Shown here piece by piece: positions 13,860-29,500 of a stretch of 64,000 nt of DNA (within the stretch, counting starts at the first letter, position 1; each line of letters opens with the position of its first letter). The position numbers and the translations under genes were made by a program. The DNA is taken from NCBI GenBank assembly GCA_958298945.1, contig CATQJD010000111.1, forward strand, positions 372,001 to 436,000. Direction: 5' to 3'. The notes beneath the pieces were generated by a model. It did not search any database. It saw nothing but the letters and a program-made list of their open reading frames with translations, and was not told where the DNA came from. This DNA is from Atherix ibis (Eukaryota > Arthropoda > Insecta > Diptera > Athericidae).

Positions 13860-15908
13860 TCCTCTTAAACATTCTACTTCATATTCCTCTTAAACATAAT
13901 ACTTCATATTCCTCTTAAACATACTACTTTATATTCCTCTTAAACATACTACTTCATAATCCTCTTGAACATACTACTTCATATTCCTCTTAAACATTAT
14001 TCTTCATATTATTCTTAGACATACTACTTCATATTCCTCTTAAACATACTACTTTATATTCGTCTTAAAAATACTACTTCATATTCCTCTTAAACATACT
14101 ACTTCATATTCCTCTTAAACATACTACCTATATTCCTCTTAAACATACTACTTCATATTCCTCTTAAACATACTACGTCATATTCCTCTTAAACATACTA
14201 CTTCATATTCGTCTTAAACATACTACTTCATATTCCTCTTAAACATACTATATCATATTCCTCTTAAACATACTACTTCATATTCCTTTTAAACATACTA
14301 CTGCATATTCCTCAAAAATATGCTACTTCATATTCCTTTTAAACATACTACTTCATATTCCTCTAAAATATACTACTTCATATTCCCCTTAAATATACTA
14401 CTTCATATTCCTCCTAAACATACTACTTCATATTTCTCTTAAACATATTACTTCATATTCCTCTTAAACATACTACTTCATATTCCTCTTTAACATACTA
14501 CTTCATATTCCTTTTAAACATACTTCTTCATATTACTCTTAAACATACTACTTCATATTCCTCTTAAACATACTACTTCATATTCCTCTTAAACACACTA
14601 CTTCATATTTCGTTTAAATATACTACTTCATATTCCTCTTAAATATACTACTTCATATTCCTCTTCAACATACTTCTTCATAGTTCTCTTAAACATACTA
14701 CTTCATATTACTCTTAAATATACTACTTCATATTACTCTTAAACATACTACTTCATATTCCTCTTAAAAATACTACTTTATATTCCTCTTAAATATACTA
14801 CTTCATATTCCTCTTAAACATACTACTTCATATTTCTCTTAAACATACTACTTCATATTCTTCTTAAACATACTAATTCATATTCCTCTTAAACATTCTA
14901 CTGCATATTCCTCTTAAATATACTACTTCATATTCCTCTTTAACATACTACTTCATATTCCTCTTAAACATACTGCTTCATATTGCTCTTAAACATACTA
15001 CTTCACATTCCTCGTAAATAAACTACTTCATATTCCTCTTAAACATTCTACTTCATATTCCTCTTAAACATAATACTTCATATTCCTCTTAAACATACTA
15101 CTTTATATTCCTCTTAAACATACTACTTCATAATCCTCTTAAACATACTACTTCATATTCCTCTTAAACATTATTCTTCATATTAATCTTAGACATACTA
15201 CTTCATATTCCTCTTAAACATACTACTTCATATGCCTCTTAAACAAACTACTTCATATTCCTCTTAAACATAATACTTCATATTCCTCTTAAACATACTA
15301 CTTCATATTCCTCTTAAACATACTACTTCATATTCCTCTTAAACATACTACTTCATATTCCTCTTAAACATACTACTTTATATTCCTCTTAAACATACTA
15401 CTTCATATTCCTCTTAAACATATTACTTCATATTCCTCTTAAACATACTACTGCATATTCTCCAAAAATATACTACTTCATATTCCTCTTAAATATACTA
15501 CTTCATATTCCTCTTAAATATACTACTAAATATTCCTCTTAAATATACTACTTCATATTCCTCCTAAACATACTACATCATATTTATCTTAAACATACTA
15601 CTTCATATTCCCCTTAAACATACTACTTCATATTCCTTTTAAATATACTACTTCATATTTTTCTTAAATATAATACTTCATATTCCTCTTAAATATACTA
15701 CTTCATATTCCTCTTAAATATACTACTTCATATTCCTCGTAAATATAATACTTCATATTCCTCTTAAATATACTACTTCATATTTCTCTTAAACATACTA
15801 CTTCATATTTCCCTTAAACATACAACTTCATATTACTCTTAAATATACTACTTCATATTACTTTTAAACATACTACTTCATATTTCTCTTAAACATACTA
15901 CTTCATAT
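13860..15908. repeat. 2,049-bp HOR, copy 1
   Basis: First of two near-identical tandem copies. Marker offsets are all 2,049 bp: ATACTACTTTATATT at 13,921 and 15,970, and the short unit CCTATATTCC at 14,127 and 16,176. The length is 82 monomers minus the one base lost in the CCTATATT unit. Very rare variants such as CTCTTGAACATAC, ACATTATTC, TTAGACATAC and CATATGCCTC are in register in both copies, so this duplication is recent relative to monomer divergence. Confidence 0.88.
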
Positions 15909-17957
15909 TCCTCTTAAACATTCTACTTCATATTCCTCTTAAACATAATACTTCATATTCCTCTTAAACATACTACTTTATATTCCTCTTAAACATACTA
16001 CTTCATAATCCTCTTGAACATACTACTTCATATTCCTCTTAAACATTATTCTTCATATTATTCTTAGACATACTACTTCATATTCCTCTTAAACATACTA
16101 CTTTATATTCGTCTTAAAAATACTACTTCATATTCCTCTTAAACATACTACTTCATATTCCTCTTAAACATACTACCTATATTCCTCTTAAACATACTAC
16201 TTCATATTCCTCTTAAACATACTACGTCATATTCCTCTTAAACATACTACTTCATATTCGTCTTAAACATACTACTTCATATTCCTCTTAAACATACTAT
16301 ATCATATTCCTCTTAAACATACTACTTCATATTCCTTTTAAACATACTACTGCATATTCCTCAAAAATATGCTACTTCATATTCCTTTTAAACATACTAC
16401 TTCATATTCCTCTAAAATATACTACTTCATATTCCCCTTAAATATACTACTTCATATTCCTCCTAAACATACTACTTCATATTTCTCTTAAACATATTAC
16501 TTCATATTCCTCTTAAACATACTACTTCATATTCCTCTTTAACATACTACTTCATATTCCTTTTAAACATACTTCTTCATATTACTCTTAAACATACTAC
16601 TTCATATTCCTCTTAAACATACTACTTCATATTCCTCTTAAACACACTACTTCATATTTCGTTTAAATATACTACTTCATATTCCTCTTAAATATACTAC
16701 TTCATATTCCTCTTCAACATACTTCTTCATAGTTCTCTTAAACATACTACTTCATATTACTCTTAAATATACTACTTCATATTACTCTTAAACATACTAC
16801 TTCATATTCCTCTTAAAAATACTACTTTATATTCCTCTTAAATATACTACTTCATATTCCTCTTAAACATACTACTTCATATTTCTCTTAAACATACTAC
16901 TTCATATTCTTCTTAAACATACTAATTCATATTCCTCTTAAACATTCTACTGCATATTCCTCTTAAATATACTACTTCATATTCCTCTTTAACATACTAC
17001 TTCATATTCCTCTTAAACATACTGCTTCATATTGCTCTTAAACATACTACTTCACATTCCTCGTAAATAAACTACTTCATATTCCTCTTAAACATTCTAC
17101 TTCATATTCCTCTTAAACATAATACTTCATATTCCTCTTAAACATACTACTTTATATTCCTCTTAAACATACTACTTCATAATCCTCTTAAACATACTAC
17201 TTCATATTCCTCTTAAACATTATTCTTCATATTAATCTTAGACATACTACTTCATATTCCTCTTAAACATACTACTTCATATGCCTCTTAAACAAACTAC
17301 TTCATATTCCTCTTAAACATAATACTTCATATTCCTCTTAAACATACTACTTCATATTCCTCTTAAACATACTACTTCATATTCCTCTTAAACATACTAC
17401 TTCATATTCCTCTTAAACATACTACTTTATATTCCTCTTAAACATACTACTTCATATTCCTCTTAAACATATTACTTCATATTCCTCTTAAACATACTAC
17501 TGCATATTCTCCAAAAATATACTACTTCATATTCCTCTTAAATATACTACTTCATATTCCTCTTAAATATACTACTAAATATTCCTCTTAAATATACTAC
17601 TTCATATTCCTCCTAAACATACTACATCATATTTATCTTAAACATACTACTTCATATTCCCCTTAAACATACTACTTCATATTCCTTTTAAATATACTAC
17701 TTCATATTTTTCTTAAATATAATACTTCATATTCCTCTTAAATATACTACTTCATATTCCTCTTAAATATACTACTTCATATTCCTCGTAAATATAATAC
17801 TTCATATTCCTCTTAAATATACTACTTCATATTTCTCTTAAACATACTACTTCATATTTCCCTTAAACATACAACTTCATATTACTCTTAAATATACTAC
17901 TTCATATTACTTTTAAACATACTACTTCATATTTCTCTTAAACGTACTACTTCATAT
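15909..17957. repeat. 2,049-bp HOR, copy 2
   Basis: Second copy, collinear with the first throughout. The copy 1 to copy 2 junction is near 15,905: sequence that reads TTTCTCTTAAAC-ATAC at the old end is replaced by ACATTCTAC, the start of the repeated unit. After about 17,940 the sequence continues into CTCTTAAACGTAC and the CCCTTAAGTA marker (18,060), showing what originally followed. Confidence 0.85.
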
Positions 17958-18060
17958 TCCTTTTAAACATACTACTTCATATTCCTCTTAAACATACTAC
18001 TTCATATTCCTCTTAAACATACTACTTCATATTCCTCTTAAAAATACTACTTCATATTCC

Positions 18061-20258
18061 CCTTAAGTATACTACTTCATATTCCTCTTAAACATACTAC
18101 CTATATTCCTCTCAAACATACTTCTTCATATTCATCTTAAACATACTACGTCATATTCCTCTTAAACATACTACTTCATATTCCTCTTAAACATACTACT
18201 TCATATTCCGTTTAAATATACTACTTCATATTCGTCTTAAATATATAACTTCATATTCCTCTTAAATATACTACTTTATATTCCTCTTAAATATACTACT
18301 CTTCATATTCCTCTTAAATATACTACTTCATATTCCTCTTAAATATACTACTTCAAATTCCTCTTAAATATACTACTTCATATTCCTCTTAAACATACTA
18401 CTTCATATTCCTCTTAAACATACTACTTTATATTCGTCTTAAAAATACTACTTCATATTCCTCTTAAACATACTACTTCATATTCCTCTTAAACATACTA
18501 CCTATATTCCTCTTAAACATACTACTTCATATTCCTCTTAAACATACTACGTCATATTCCTCTTAAACATACTACTTCATATTCGTCTTAAACATACTAC
18601 TTCATATACCTCTTAAACATACTATATCATATTCCTCTTAAACATACTACTTCATATTCTTTTAAACATACTACAGCATATTCCTCAAAAATATACTACT
18701 TCATATTCCTTTTAAACATACTACTTCATATTCCTCTAAAATATACTACTTCATATTCCCCTTAAATATACTACTTCATATTCCTCCTAAACATACTACT
18801 TCATATTTCTCTTAAACATATTACTTCATATTCCTCTTAAACATACTACTTCATATTCCTCTTTAACATACTACTTCATATTCCTTTTAAACATACTTCT
18901 TCATATTACTCTTAAACATACTACTTCATATTCCTCTTAAACATATTACTTCATATTCCTCTTAAACATACTACTTCATATTTCGTTTAAATATACTACT
19001 TCATATTCCTCTTAAATATACTACTTCATATTCCTCTTAAACATACTACTTCATAGTTCTCTTAAACATACTACTTCATATTACTCTTAAATATACTCCT
19101 TCATATTACTCTAAAACATACTACTTCATATTCCTCTTAAAAATACTACTTTATATTCCTCTTAAATATACTACTTCATATTCCTCTTAAACATACTACT
19201 TCATATTCCTCTTAAACATACTACTTCATATTCTTCTTAAACATACTAATTCATATTCCTCTTAAACATTCTACTGCATATTCCTCTTAACTATACCACT
19301 TCATATTCCTCTTTAACATACTACTTCATATTCCTCTTAAACATACTGCTTCATATTGCTCTTAAACATACTACTTCACATTCCTCGTAAATATACTACT
19401 TCATATTCCTCTTAAACATTCTACTTCATATTCCTCTTAAACATAATACTTCATATTCCTCTTAAACATACTACTTTATATTCCTCTTAAACATACTACT
19501 TCATAATCCTCTTAAACATACTACTTCATATTCCTCTTAAATATTATTCTTCATATTAATCTTAGACATACTACTTCATATTCCTCTTAAACATACTACT
19601 TCATATGCCTCTTAAACAAACTACTTCATATTCCTCTTAAACATAATACTTCATATTCCTCTTAAACATAGTACTTCATATTCCTCTTAAACATACTACT
19701 TCATATTCCTCTTAAACATACTACTTTATATTCATCTTAAACATACTACTTCATATTCCTCTTAAACATACTACTTCATATTCCTCTTAAACATACTACT
19801 TCATATTCCTCTTAAACATACTACTGCATATTCCTCAAAAATATACTACTTCATATTCCTCTTAAATATACTACTTCATATTCCTCTTAAATATACTACT
19901 AAATATTCCTCTTAAATATACTACTTCATATTCCTCCTAAACATACTACATCATATTTCTCTTAAACATACTACTTCATATTCCCCTTAAACATACTACT
20001 TCATATTCCTTTTAAATATACTACTTCATATTCCTCTTAAATATACTACTTCATATTCCTCGTAAATATAATACGTCATATTCCTCTTAAATATACTACT
20101 TCATATTACTTTTAAACCTACTACTTCATATTTCTCTTAAACGTACTACTTCATATTCCTTTTAAACATACTACTTCATATTCCTCTTAAACATACTACT
20201 TCATATTCCTCTTAAACATACTACTTCATATTCCTCTTAAAAATACTACTTTATATTC
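18061..20258. repeat. Diverged third copy of the 2.05-kb HOR with a CTACTCTTC module insert
   Basis: CCTATATTCC occurs at 18,100 and 18,501, with a CGTTTAAAT/CTACTCTTC module between, then the 2.05-kb order is repeated to about 20,250. The offset from copy 2 is 2,324-2,325 bp at CCTATATT (18,501) and TTAGACATA (19,561). It differs from the preceding two copies by scattered substitutions and a few monomer-sized indels, so it is older than their duplication. Confidence 0.75.
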
Positions 20259-21228
20259 CCCTTAAGTATACTACTTCATATTCCTCTTAAAAATACTACT
20301 TCATATTCCTCTTAAATATACTAATTAATATTCCTCTTAAACATGCTATTTCATATTCCTCTTAAACATACTACTTCATATTCCTCTTAAACATACTACT
20401 TCATATTCCTCTTAAACATACTACTTCATATTCCTCTTAAACATACTACTTCATATTCCTCTTAAATATACTACTTCATATTCCTCTTAAATATACTACT
20501 TCATATTCCTCTTAAATATACTACTTCATATTCCTCTTAAATATACTACTTCATATACCTCTTAAATATACTACTTCATATTTCTCTTAAACATACTACT
20601 TCATATCCTCGTAAATATACTACTTCATATTCATCTTAAATATACTACTTCATATTCCTCTTAAATATACTACTTCATATTCCTCTTAAATATACTACTT
20701 CATATTCCTCTTAAATATACTACTTCATATTCCTCTTAAATATACTACTTCATATTCCTCTTAAACATACTACTTCATAATGGTTTTAAACATATTACTT
20801 CATGTGCCTCTTAAATATACTACTTCATATTCCTCTTAAATATACTACTTCATATTTCTCTTAAACATACTACTTCATATTCCTCTTAAACATACTACTT
20901 CATATTCCTCTTAAATATACTACTTCATATTCCTCTTAAACATACTACTTCATATTCCTCTTAAGCATACTACTTCATATTCCTCTTAAACATACTACTT
21001 TATATTATTTTTAAACATACTACTTCATATTCTTCTTAAACATACTACTTCATTTTCCTCTTAAACAGACAACTTCATATTCATCTTAAACATACTACTT
21101 CATATTCCTCTTAAATATACTACTTCATATACCTCTTAAACATACTACTTCATATTCCTCTTAAACATACTACTTCATATTCCTCTTAAACATACTACTT
21201 CATATTATTTTTAAACATACTACTTCAT

Positions 21229-23112
21229 ATTATTTTTAAACATACTACTTCATATTCCTCTTAAACATACTACTTCATATTCCTCTTAAACATACTACTT
21301 CATATTCCTTTTAAACATACTACTTCATATTCCTCTTAAATATACCACTTCATATTTCTCTTAAATATACTACTTCATATTCCTCCTAAACATACTACTT
21401 CATATTTCTTTTAAACATACTACTTCATATTCCACTTAAACATACTACTTCATATTACTTTTAAACATACTACTTCATATTCCTCTTAAACATACTACTT
21501 CATATTCCTTTTAAACATACTACTTCATATTCCTCTTAAACAAACTACTTCATATTCCTCTTAAACATACTACTTCATATTCCTCTTAAATATACTACTT
21601 CATATTCCCCTTAAATATACTACTTCATATTCCTCTTAAAAATACTACTTCATATTCCTCTTGAATATACTAATTTATATTCCTCTTAAACATGCTACTT
21701 CATATTCCTCTTAAACATACTACTTCATATTCCTCTTAAACATACTACTTTATATTCCTCTTAAACATACTACTTCATATTCCTCTTAAACATACTACTT
21801 CATATTCCTCTTAAATATACTACTTCATATTCCTCTTAAATATACTACTTCATATTCCTCTTAAATATACTACTTCATATTCCGCTTAAATATACGACTT
21901 CATATTCCTCTTAAACATAATATTTCATATTCCTCTTAAACATACTACTTCATAATGGTTTTAAACATACTTCTTCATATTCCTCTTAAATATACTACTT
22001 TATATTCCTCTTAAATATACTACTTCATATTCCTCTTAAATATACTTCTTCATATTCCTCTTAAATATACTACTTCATATTCCTCCTAAATATACAACTT
22101 CATATTCCTCTTAAACATACTACTTCGTATTCCTCTTAAACATACTACTTCATATTTCACTTAAACATACTACTTCATATTCCTCTTAAACATACTACTT
22201 CATATTCCTCTTAAACATACTACTTCATATTCCTCTTAAATATACTACTTCATATTCCTCTTAAATATTCTATTTCATTTTCCTCTTAAATATACTACTC
22301 TTCATATTCCTCTTAAATATATTACTTCATATTCCTCTTAAACATACTACTTCATATTCCTCTTAAACATACTACTTCATATTCCTCTTAAATATACTAC
22401 TTCATATTCCTCTTAAATAAACTACTTCATTTTTCTCTTAAATATACTACTTCATATTCCTCTTAAATATACTACTTCATATTCCTCTAAAATATACTAC
22501 AAATATACTACTTCATATTCCTCTTAAATATACTACTTCATATTCCTCTTATATATACTACTTCATATTCCTCTTAAATATACTAGTTCATATTCCTCTT
22601 AAACATACTACTTCATATTCCTCTTAAACATACTATTTCATATTCCTCCTAATATACTACTTTATATTCCTCTTAAATATACTACTTCATATTCCTCTTA
22701 AATATACTACTTCATATTCCTCTTAAATATACTACTTCATATTCCTTTAAATATACTACTTAATATTCCTCTTAAATATACTACTTCATATTCCTCTTAA
22801 ACATACTACTTCATATTCCTCTTAAACATACTACTTCATATTCTTCTTAAATATACTACTTCATATTCCTCTTAAACATATTACTTCGTATTCATCTTAA
22901 ACATACTACTTCATATTCCACTTAAACATATGATACTACTTCATATTCCTCTTAAACATACTACTTCATATTCCTCTTAAACATACTACTTCATATTACT
23001 CTTAAATATATAACTTCATATTCCTCTTAAACATACTACTTCATATTCCTCTTAAACATACTACTTCATAATCTTCTTAAATATACTACTTCATATTCCT
23101 CTTCAACATACT
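21229..23112. repeat. Sub-copy A0 of the 6.78-kb HOR (2,316-bp offset)
   Basis: Collinear with 23,545-25,428 at a constant 2,316-bp offset: TCCGCTTAAA at 21,881 and 24,197, and the CTACAAATATAC junction at 22,501 and 24,817. At about 23,113 the order jumps back to the TTTCTTTTAAAC stretch seen at 21,407, so the end is a recombination-type junction inside a monomer. Confidence 0.75.
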
Positions 23113-23544
23113 ACTTCGTATTTCTTTTAAACATACTACTTCATATTCCACTTAAACATACTACTTCATATTACTTTTAAACATACTACTTCATATTCCT
23201 CTTAAACATACTACTTCATATTCCTTTTAAACATACTACTTCATATTCCTCTTAAACAAACTACTTCATATTCCTCTTAAACATACTACTTCATATTCCT
23301 CTTAAATATACTACTTCATATTCCCCTTAAATATACTACTTCATATTCCTCTTAAAAATACTACTTCATATTCCTCTTGAATATACTAATTTATATTCCT
23401 CTTAAACATGCTACTTCATATTCCTCTTAAATATACTACTTCATATTCCTCTTAAATATACTACTTCATATTCCTCTTAAATATACTACTTCATATTCCG
23501 CTTAAATATACGACTTCATATTCCTCTTAAACATAATATTTCAT
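23113..23544. repeat. Partial repeat between A0 and copy A
   Basis: Replays about 21,407-21,930 in shortened form, with roughly 90-100 bp missing near 23,410: TCCG at 23,497 is 1,616 bp after its partner, while the TTTCTTTTAAAC marker is 1,706 bp after. It then jumps back again to the CTCGAAAATATAC region. This indicates at least two successive unequal events. Confidence 0.65.
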
Positions 23545-26500
23545 ATTCCTCTTAAACATACTACTTCATATTCCTCTTAAACATACTACTTCATATTCCT
23601 CGAAAATATACTACATCATATTCCTTTTAAACATACTACTTCATATTCCTCTTAAATATACTACTTCATATTTCTCTTAAATATACTACTTCATATTCCT
23701 CCTAAACATACTACTTCATATTTCTTTTAAACATACTACTTCATATTCCACTTAAACATACTACTTCATATTAATTTTAAACATACTACTTCATATTCCT
23801 CTTAAACATACTACTTCATATTCCTTTTAAACATACTACTTCATATTCCTCTTAAACAAACTACTTCATATTCCTCTTAAACATACTACTTCATATTCCT
23901 CTTAAATATACTACTTCATATTCCCCTTAAATATACTACTTCATATTCCTCTTAAAAATACTACTTCATATTCCTCTTGAATATACTAATTTATATTCCT
24001 CTTAAACATGCTACTTCATATTCCTCTTAAACATACTACTTCATATTCCTCTTAAACATACTACTTTATATTCCTCTTAAACATACTACTTCATATTCCT
24101 CTTAAACATACTACTTCATATTCCTCTTAAATATACTACTTCATATTCCTCTTAAATATACTACTTCATATTCCTCTTAAATATACTACTTCATATTCCG
24201 CTTAAATATACGACTTCATATTCCTCTTAAACATAATATTTCATATTCCTCTTAAACATACTACTTAATAATGGTTTTAAACATACTTCTTCATATTCCT
24301 CTTAAATATACTACTTTATATTCCTCTTAAATATACTACTTCATATTCCTCTTAAATATACTTCTTCATATTCCTCTTAAATATACTACTTCATATTCCT
24401 CCTAAATATACAACTTCATATTCCTCTTAAACATACTACTTCGTATTCCTCTTAAACATACTACTTCATATTTCACTTAAACATACTACTTCATATTCCT
24501 CTTAAACATACTACTTCATATTCCTCTTAAACATACTACTTCATATTCCTCTTAAATATACTACTTCATATTCCTCTTAAATATTCTATTTCATTTTCCT
24601 CTTAAATATACTACTCTTCATATTCCTCTTAAATATATTACTTCATATTCCTCTTAAACATACTACTTCATATTCCTCTTAAACATACTACTTCATATTC
24701 CTCTTAAATATACTACTTCATATTCCTCTTAAATAAACTACTTCATTTTTCTCTTAAATATACTACTTCATATTCCTCTTAAATATACTACTTCATATTC
24801 CTCTAAAATATACTACAAATATACTACTTCATATTCCTCTTAAATATACTACTTCATATTCCTCTTATATATACTACTTCATATTCCTCTTAAATATACT
24901 AGTTCATATTCCTCTTAAACATACTACTTCATATTCCTCTTAAACATACTATTTCATATTCCTCCTAATATACTACTTTATATTCCTCTTAAATATACTA
25001 CTTCATATTCCTCTTAAATATACTACTTCATATTCCTCTTAAATATACTACTTCATATTCCTTTAAATATACTACTTAATATTCCTCTTAAATATACTAC
25101 TTCATATTCCTCTTAAACATACTACTTCATATTCCTCTTAAACATACTACTTCATATTCTTCTTAAATATACTACTTCATATTCCTCTTAAACATATTAC
25201 TTCGTATTCATCTTAAACATACTACTTCATATTCCACTTAAACATATGATACTACTTCATATTCCTCTTAAACATACTACTTCATATTCCTCTTAAACAT
25301 ACTACTTCATATTACTCTTAAATATATAACTTCATATTCCTCTTAAACATACTACTTCATATTCCTCTTAAACATACTACTTCATAATCTTCTTAAATAT
25401 ACTACTTCATATTCCTCTTCAACATACTACTTCGTATTCCTCTTAAACATACTACTTCATATTCCACTTAAACATATGATACTTATTCATATTCCTCTAA
25501 AACATACTACTGCATATTCCTCAAAAATATACTACTTCATATTCCTTTTAAACATACTATTTCATATTCCTCTAAAAAATACTACTTCATATTCCCCTTA
25601 AATATACTACTTCATATTCCTCCTAAACATACTACTTCATATTTCTCTTAAACATGCTACTTCATATTCCTCTTAAACATACTACTTCATATTCCTCTTA
25701 AACATACTACGTCATATTCCCCTTAAACATACTACTTCATATTCCTCTTAAATATACTACTTCATATTACTCTTAAACATACTACTTCATATTCCTCTTA
25801 AACATACTACTTCATATTCCTTTTAAACATACTACTTCATATTCCTCTTAACCATAATACTTCATATTCCTCTTAAACATACTACTTCATATTCCTCTTA
25901 AATATACTAATTCATATTCCCCTTAAATATACTACTTCACATTCCTCTTAAAAATACTACTTCATATTCCTCTTAAATATACTACTTCATATTCCTCTTA
26001 AACATACTACTTCATATTCCTCGTAAATATGCTACTTCATATTCCTCTTAAACATTCAAATTCATATTCGTCTTAAACATAATACTTCATATACCTCCTA
26101 ATATACTACTTCATATTCCTTTTAAACATACTACTTCATATTCCTCCAAAATATACTACTTCATATTCCCCTTAAAAATACTACGTCATATTCCTCCTAA
26201 ACATACTACTTCATATTTCTCTTAAACATACTACTTCATATTCCTCTTAAACATACTACTTCATATTCCTCTTAAATATACTACTTCATATTCCTCTTAA
26301 ACATACTACTTCATATTCCTTTTAAACATACTACTTCATATTACTCTTAAACATACTACTTCATATTCCTCTTGAACATACTACTTTATATTCCTCTTAA
26401 ACATACTACTTCATATTCCGTTTAAATATACTACTTCATATTCCTCTTAAATATATAACTTCATATTCCTCTTAAATATACTACTTCATATTCCTCTTAA

Positions 26501-29500
26501 ATATACTACTCTTCATATTCCTCTTAAATATACTACCTCATATTCCGCTTAAATATACTACTTCATATTCCTCTTAAATATACTACTTCATATTCCTCTT
26601 AAACATACTACTTCATATTCCTCTTAAACATACTACTTTATATTCGTCTTAAAAATACTACTTCATATTCCTCTTATACATACTACCTATATTCCTCTTA
26701 AACATACTACTTTATATTCCTCTTAAACATACTACGTCATATTCCTCTTAAACATACTACTTCATATTCCTCTTAAACATACTACTTCATATTCCGTTTA
26801 AATATACTACTTCATATTCGTCTTAAATATATAACTTCATATTCTTCTTAAATATTATACTTCATATTCCTCTTAAATATACTACTCTTCATATTCCTCT
26901 TAAATATACTACTTCATATTCCTCTTAAATATACACTTCATATTCCTCTTAAATATACTACTTCATATTCCTCTTAACATACTACTTCATATTCCTCTTA
27001 AACATACTACTTATAATTCGTCTTAAAATACTACTTCATATCCTCTTAAACATACTACTTCATATTCCTCTTAAACATACTACCTATATCCTCTTAAACA
27101 TACTACTTCATATTCCTCTTAAACATACTACTCATATTCCTCTTAAACATACACTTCATATTCCTCTTAAACATACAACTTCATATTCCTCTTAAACATA
27201 CTACTTCATATTCCTCTTAAACATACTACTTCATATTCCCCTTAAATATACTACTTCACATTCCTCTTAAAAATACTACTTCATATTCCTCTTAAATATA
27301 CTACTTCATATTCCTCTTAAACATACTACTTCATATTCCTCGTAAATATGCTACTTCATATTCCTCTTAAACATTCCTTTTAAACATACTACTTCATATT
27401 CCTCCAAAATATACTACTTCATATTCCCCTTAAATATACTACTTCATATTCCTCCTAAACATACTACTTCATATTTCTCTTAAACATACTACTTCATATT
27501 CCTCTTAAACATACTACTTCATATTCCTCTTAAACATACTACTTCATATTCCTCTTAAACATACTACTTCATATTCCTTTTAAACATATTACTTCATATT
27601 ACTCTTAAACATACTACTTCATATCCTCTTAAACATACTACTTCATATTCCTCTTAAACTACTACTTCATATTCCGTTTAAATATACTACTTCATATTCC
27701 TCTTAAATATATAACTTCATATTCCTCTTAAATATACTACTTCATATTCCTCTTAAATATACTACTCTTCATATTCCTCTAAATATACTACTTCATATTC
27801 CTCTAAATATACTACTTCATATTCCTCTTAAATATACTACTCAATCCTCTTAACATACTACTTCATATTCCTCTTAAACATACTACTTTATATCGTCTTA
27901 AAAATACTACTTCATAATCCTCTTAAACATACTACCTAAATCCTCTTAAACATACTACTTCATATTCCTCTTAAACATACTACGTCATATTCCTCTTAAA
28001 CATACTACTTCATATTACTCTTAAACATAATACTTCATATTCCGTTTAAATATACTACTTCATATTCGTCTTAAATATATAACTTCATATTCCTCTTAAA
28101 TATACTACTTCATATTCCTCTTAAATATACTACTCTTCATATTCCTCTTAAATATACTACTTCATATTCCTCTTAAATATACTACTTCATATTCTCTTAA
28201 ATATACTACTTCATATTCCTCTTAAACATACTACTTCATATCCTCTTAAACAACTACTTTATATTCGTCTTAAAAATACTACTTCATATCCTCTAAACAT
28301 ACTACTTCATATTCCTCTTAAACATACTACCTATATTCCTCTTGAACATACAACTTCATATTCCTCTTAAACATACTACGTCATATTCCTCTTAAACATA
28401 CTACTTCATATTCCTCTTAACATACAACTTCATATTCCTCTTAAACATACTACTTCAAATTCCTTTTAAACATACTACTGCATATTCCCTCAAAAATATA
28501 CTACTTCATATTCCTTTTAAACATACTACTTCATATTCCTCTAAATATACTACTTCATATTCCCCTTAAATATACTACTTCATATCCTCCTAAACATACT
28601 ACTTCACATTCCTCGTAAATATACTACTTCATATTCCTCTTAAACATTCTACTTCATATTCCTCTTAAAACATAATACTTCATATTCCTCTTAAACATAC
28701 TACTTTATATTCCTCTTAAACATACTACTTCATAATCCTCTTAAACATACTACTTCATATCCTCTTAACATTATTCTTCATATAATCTTAGACATACTAC
28801 TTCATATTCCTCTTAAACATACTACTTCATATGCCTCTTAAACAAACTACTTCATATTCCTCTTAAACATAATACTTCATATTCCTCTTAAACATACTAC
28901 TCATATTCCTCTTAAACATACTACTTCATATTCCTCTTAAACATACTACTTCATATTCATCTTAAACATACTACTTCATATTCCTCTAAACATACTACTT
29001 CATATTCCTCTTAAACATACTACTTCATATTCCTCTTAAACATACTACTGCATATTCCTCAAAAATATACTACTTCATATTCCTCTTAAATATACTACTT
29101 CATATTCCTCTTAAATATACTACTAAATATTCCTCTTAAATATACTACTTCATATTACTTTTAAACCTCACTACTCATATTCCTCTTAAACATACTACTT
29201 CATATTCCTTTAAACATACTACTTCATATTCCTCTTAAACATACTACTTCATATTCCTCTTAAACATACTACTTCATATTCCTCTTAAAAATACTACTTC
29301 ATATTCCCCTTAAGTATACTACTTCATATCCTCTAAAAATACTACTTCATATTCCTCTTAAATATACTAATTAATATTCCTCTTAAACATGCTACTTCAT
29401 ATTCCTCTTAAACATACTACTTCATATTCCTCTTAAACATACTACTTCATATTCCTCTTAAAAATACTACTTCATATTCCTCTTAAACATACTACTTCAT

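Larger units (their letters stand above)
5661..20258. repeat. Super-repeat alpha (about 14.6 kb)
   Basis: First of three collinear super-repeats, phased on the marker CCCTTAAGTA at 5,661, 20,259 and 29,307. The ATGGTTTT marker about 520 bp downstream is in register in all three (6,183; 20,780; 29,826). Module order: end of the 2.15-kb family, a TAGTTC block, poly-T/TGATA modules, units with AAATTCATATTCG, CGTTTAAAT/CTACTCTTC modules, then units with ATTCTAC, ATTATTC, TTAGACATA and CATATGCCTC, and finally CTAAATATTCC and CTACATCAT. Alpha is the longest because the poly-T modules (6.9-11.6 kb) and a 2,049-bp unit (13.86-17.96 kb) have been amplified inside it. Edges are a choice of phase, not natural boundaries. 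Confidence 0.7.
20259..29306. repeat. Super-repeat beta (about 9.05 kb)
   Basis: Second super-repeat, phased on CCCTTAAGTA (20,259 to 29,307). The first kilobase matches the end of HOR copy I-3 at an offset of about 14,598 bp and the start of super-repeat gamma at about 9,048 bp. It then carries the TCCGCTTAAATATACGAC block (21,881), the CTACAAATATAC junction (22,501), one CGTATTCATC/TGATA module per sub-copy, the CGTTTAAAT modules and the ATTATTC/TTAGACATA units. Beta is shorter than alpha because the poly-T modules and the 2.05-kb unit are barely amplified. Its last 2.4 kb has unusual small deletions. Confidence 0.7.

Noticed and set aside
26930..29340. The deletion-rich patch as a pseudogene or degraded mobile element
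   Set aside because: Every unit is still recognisable satellite in the correct module order. Only small deletions distinguish it, and no foreign sequence is present.
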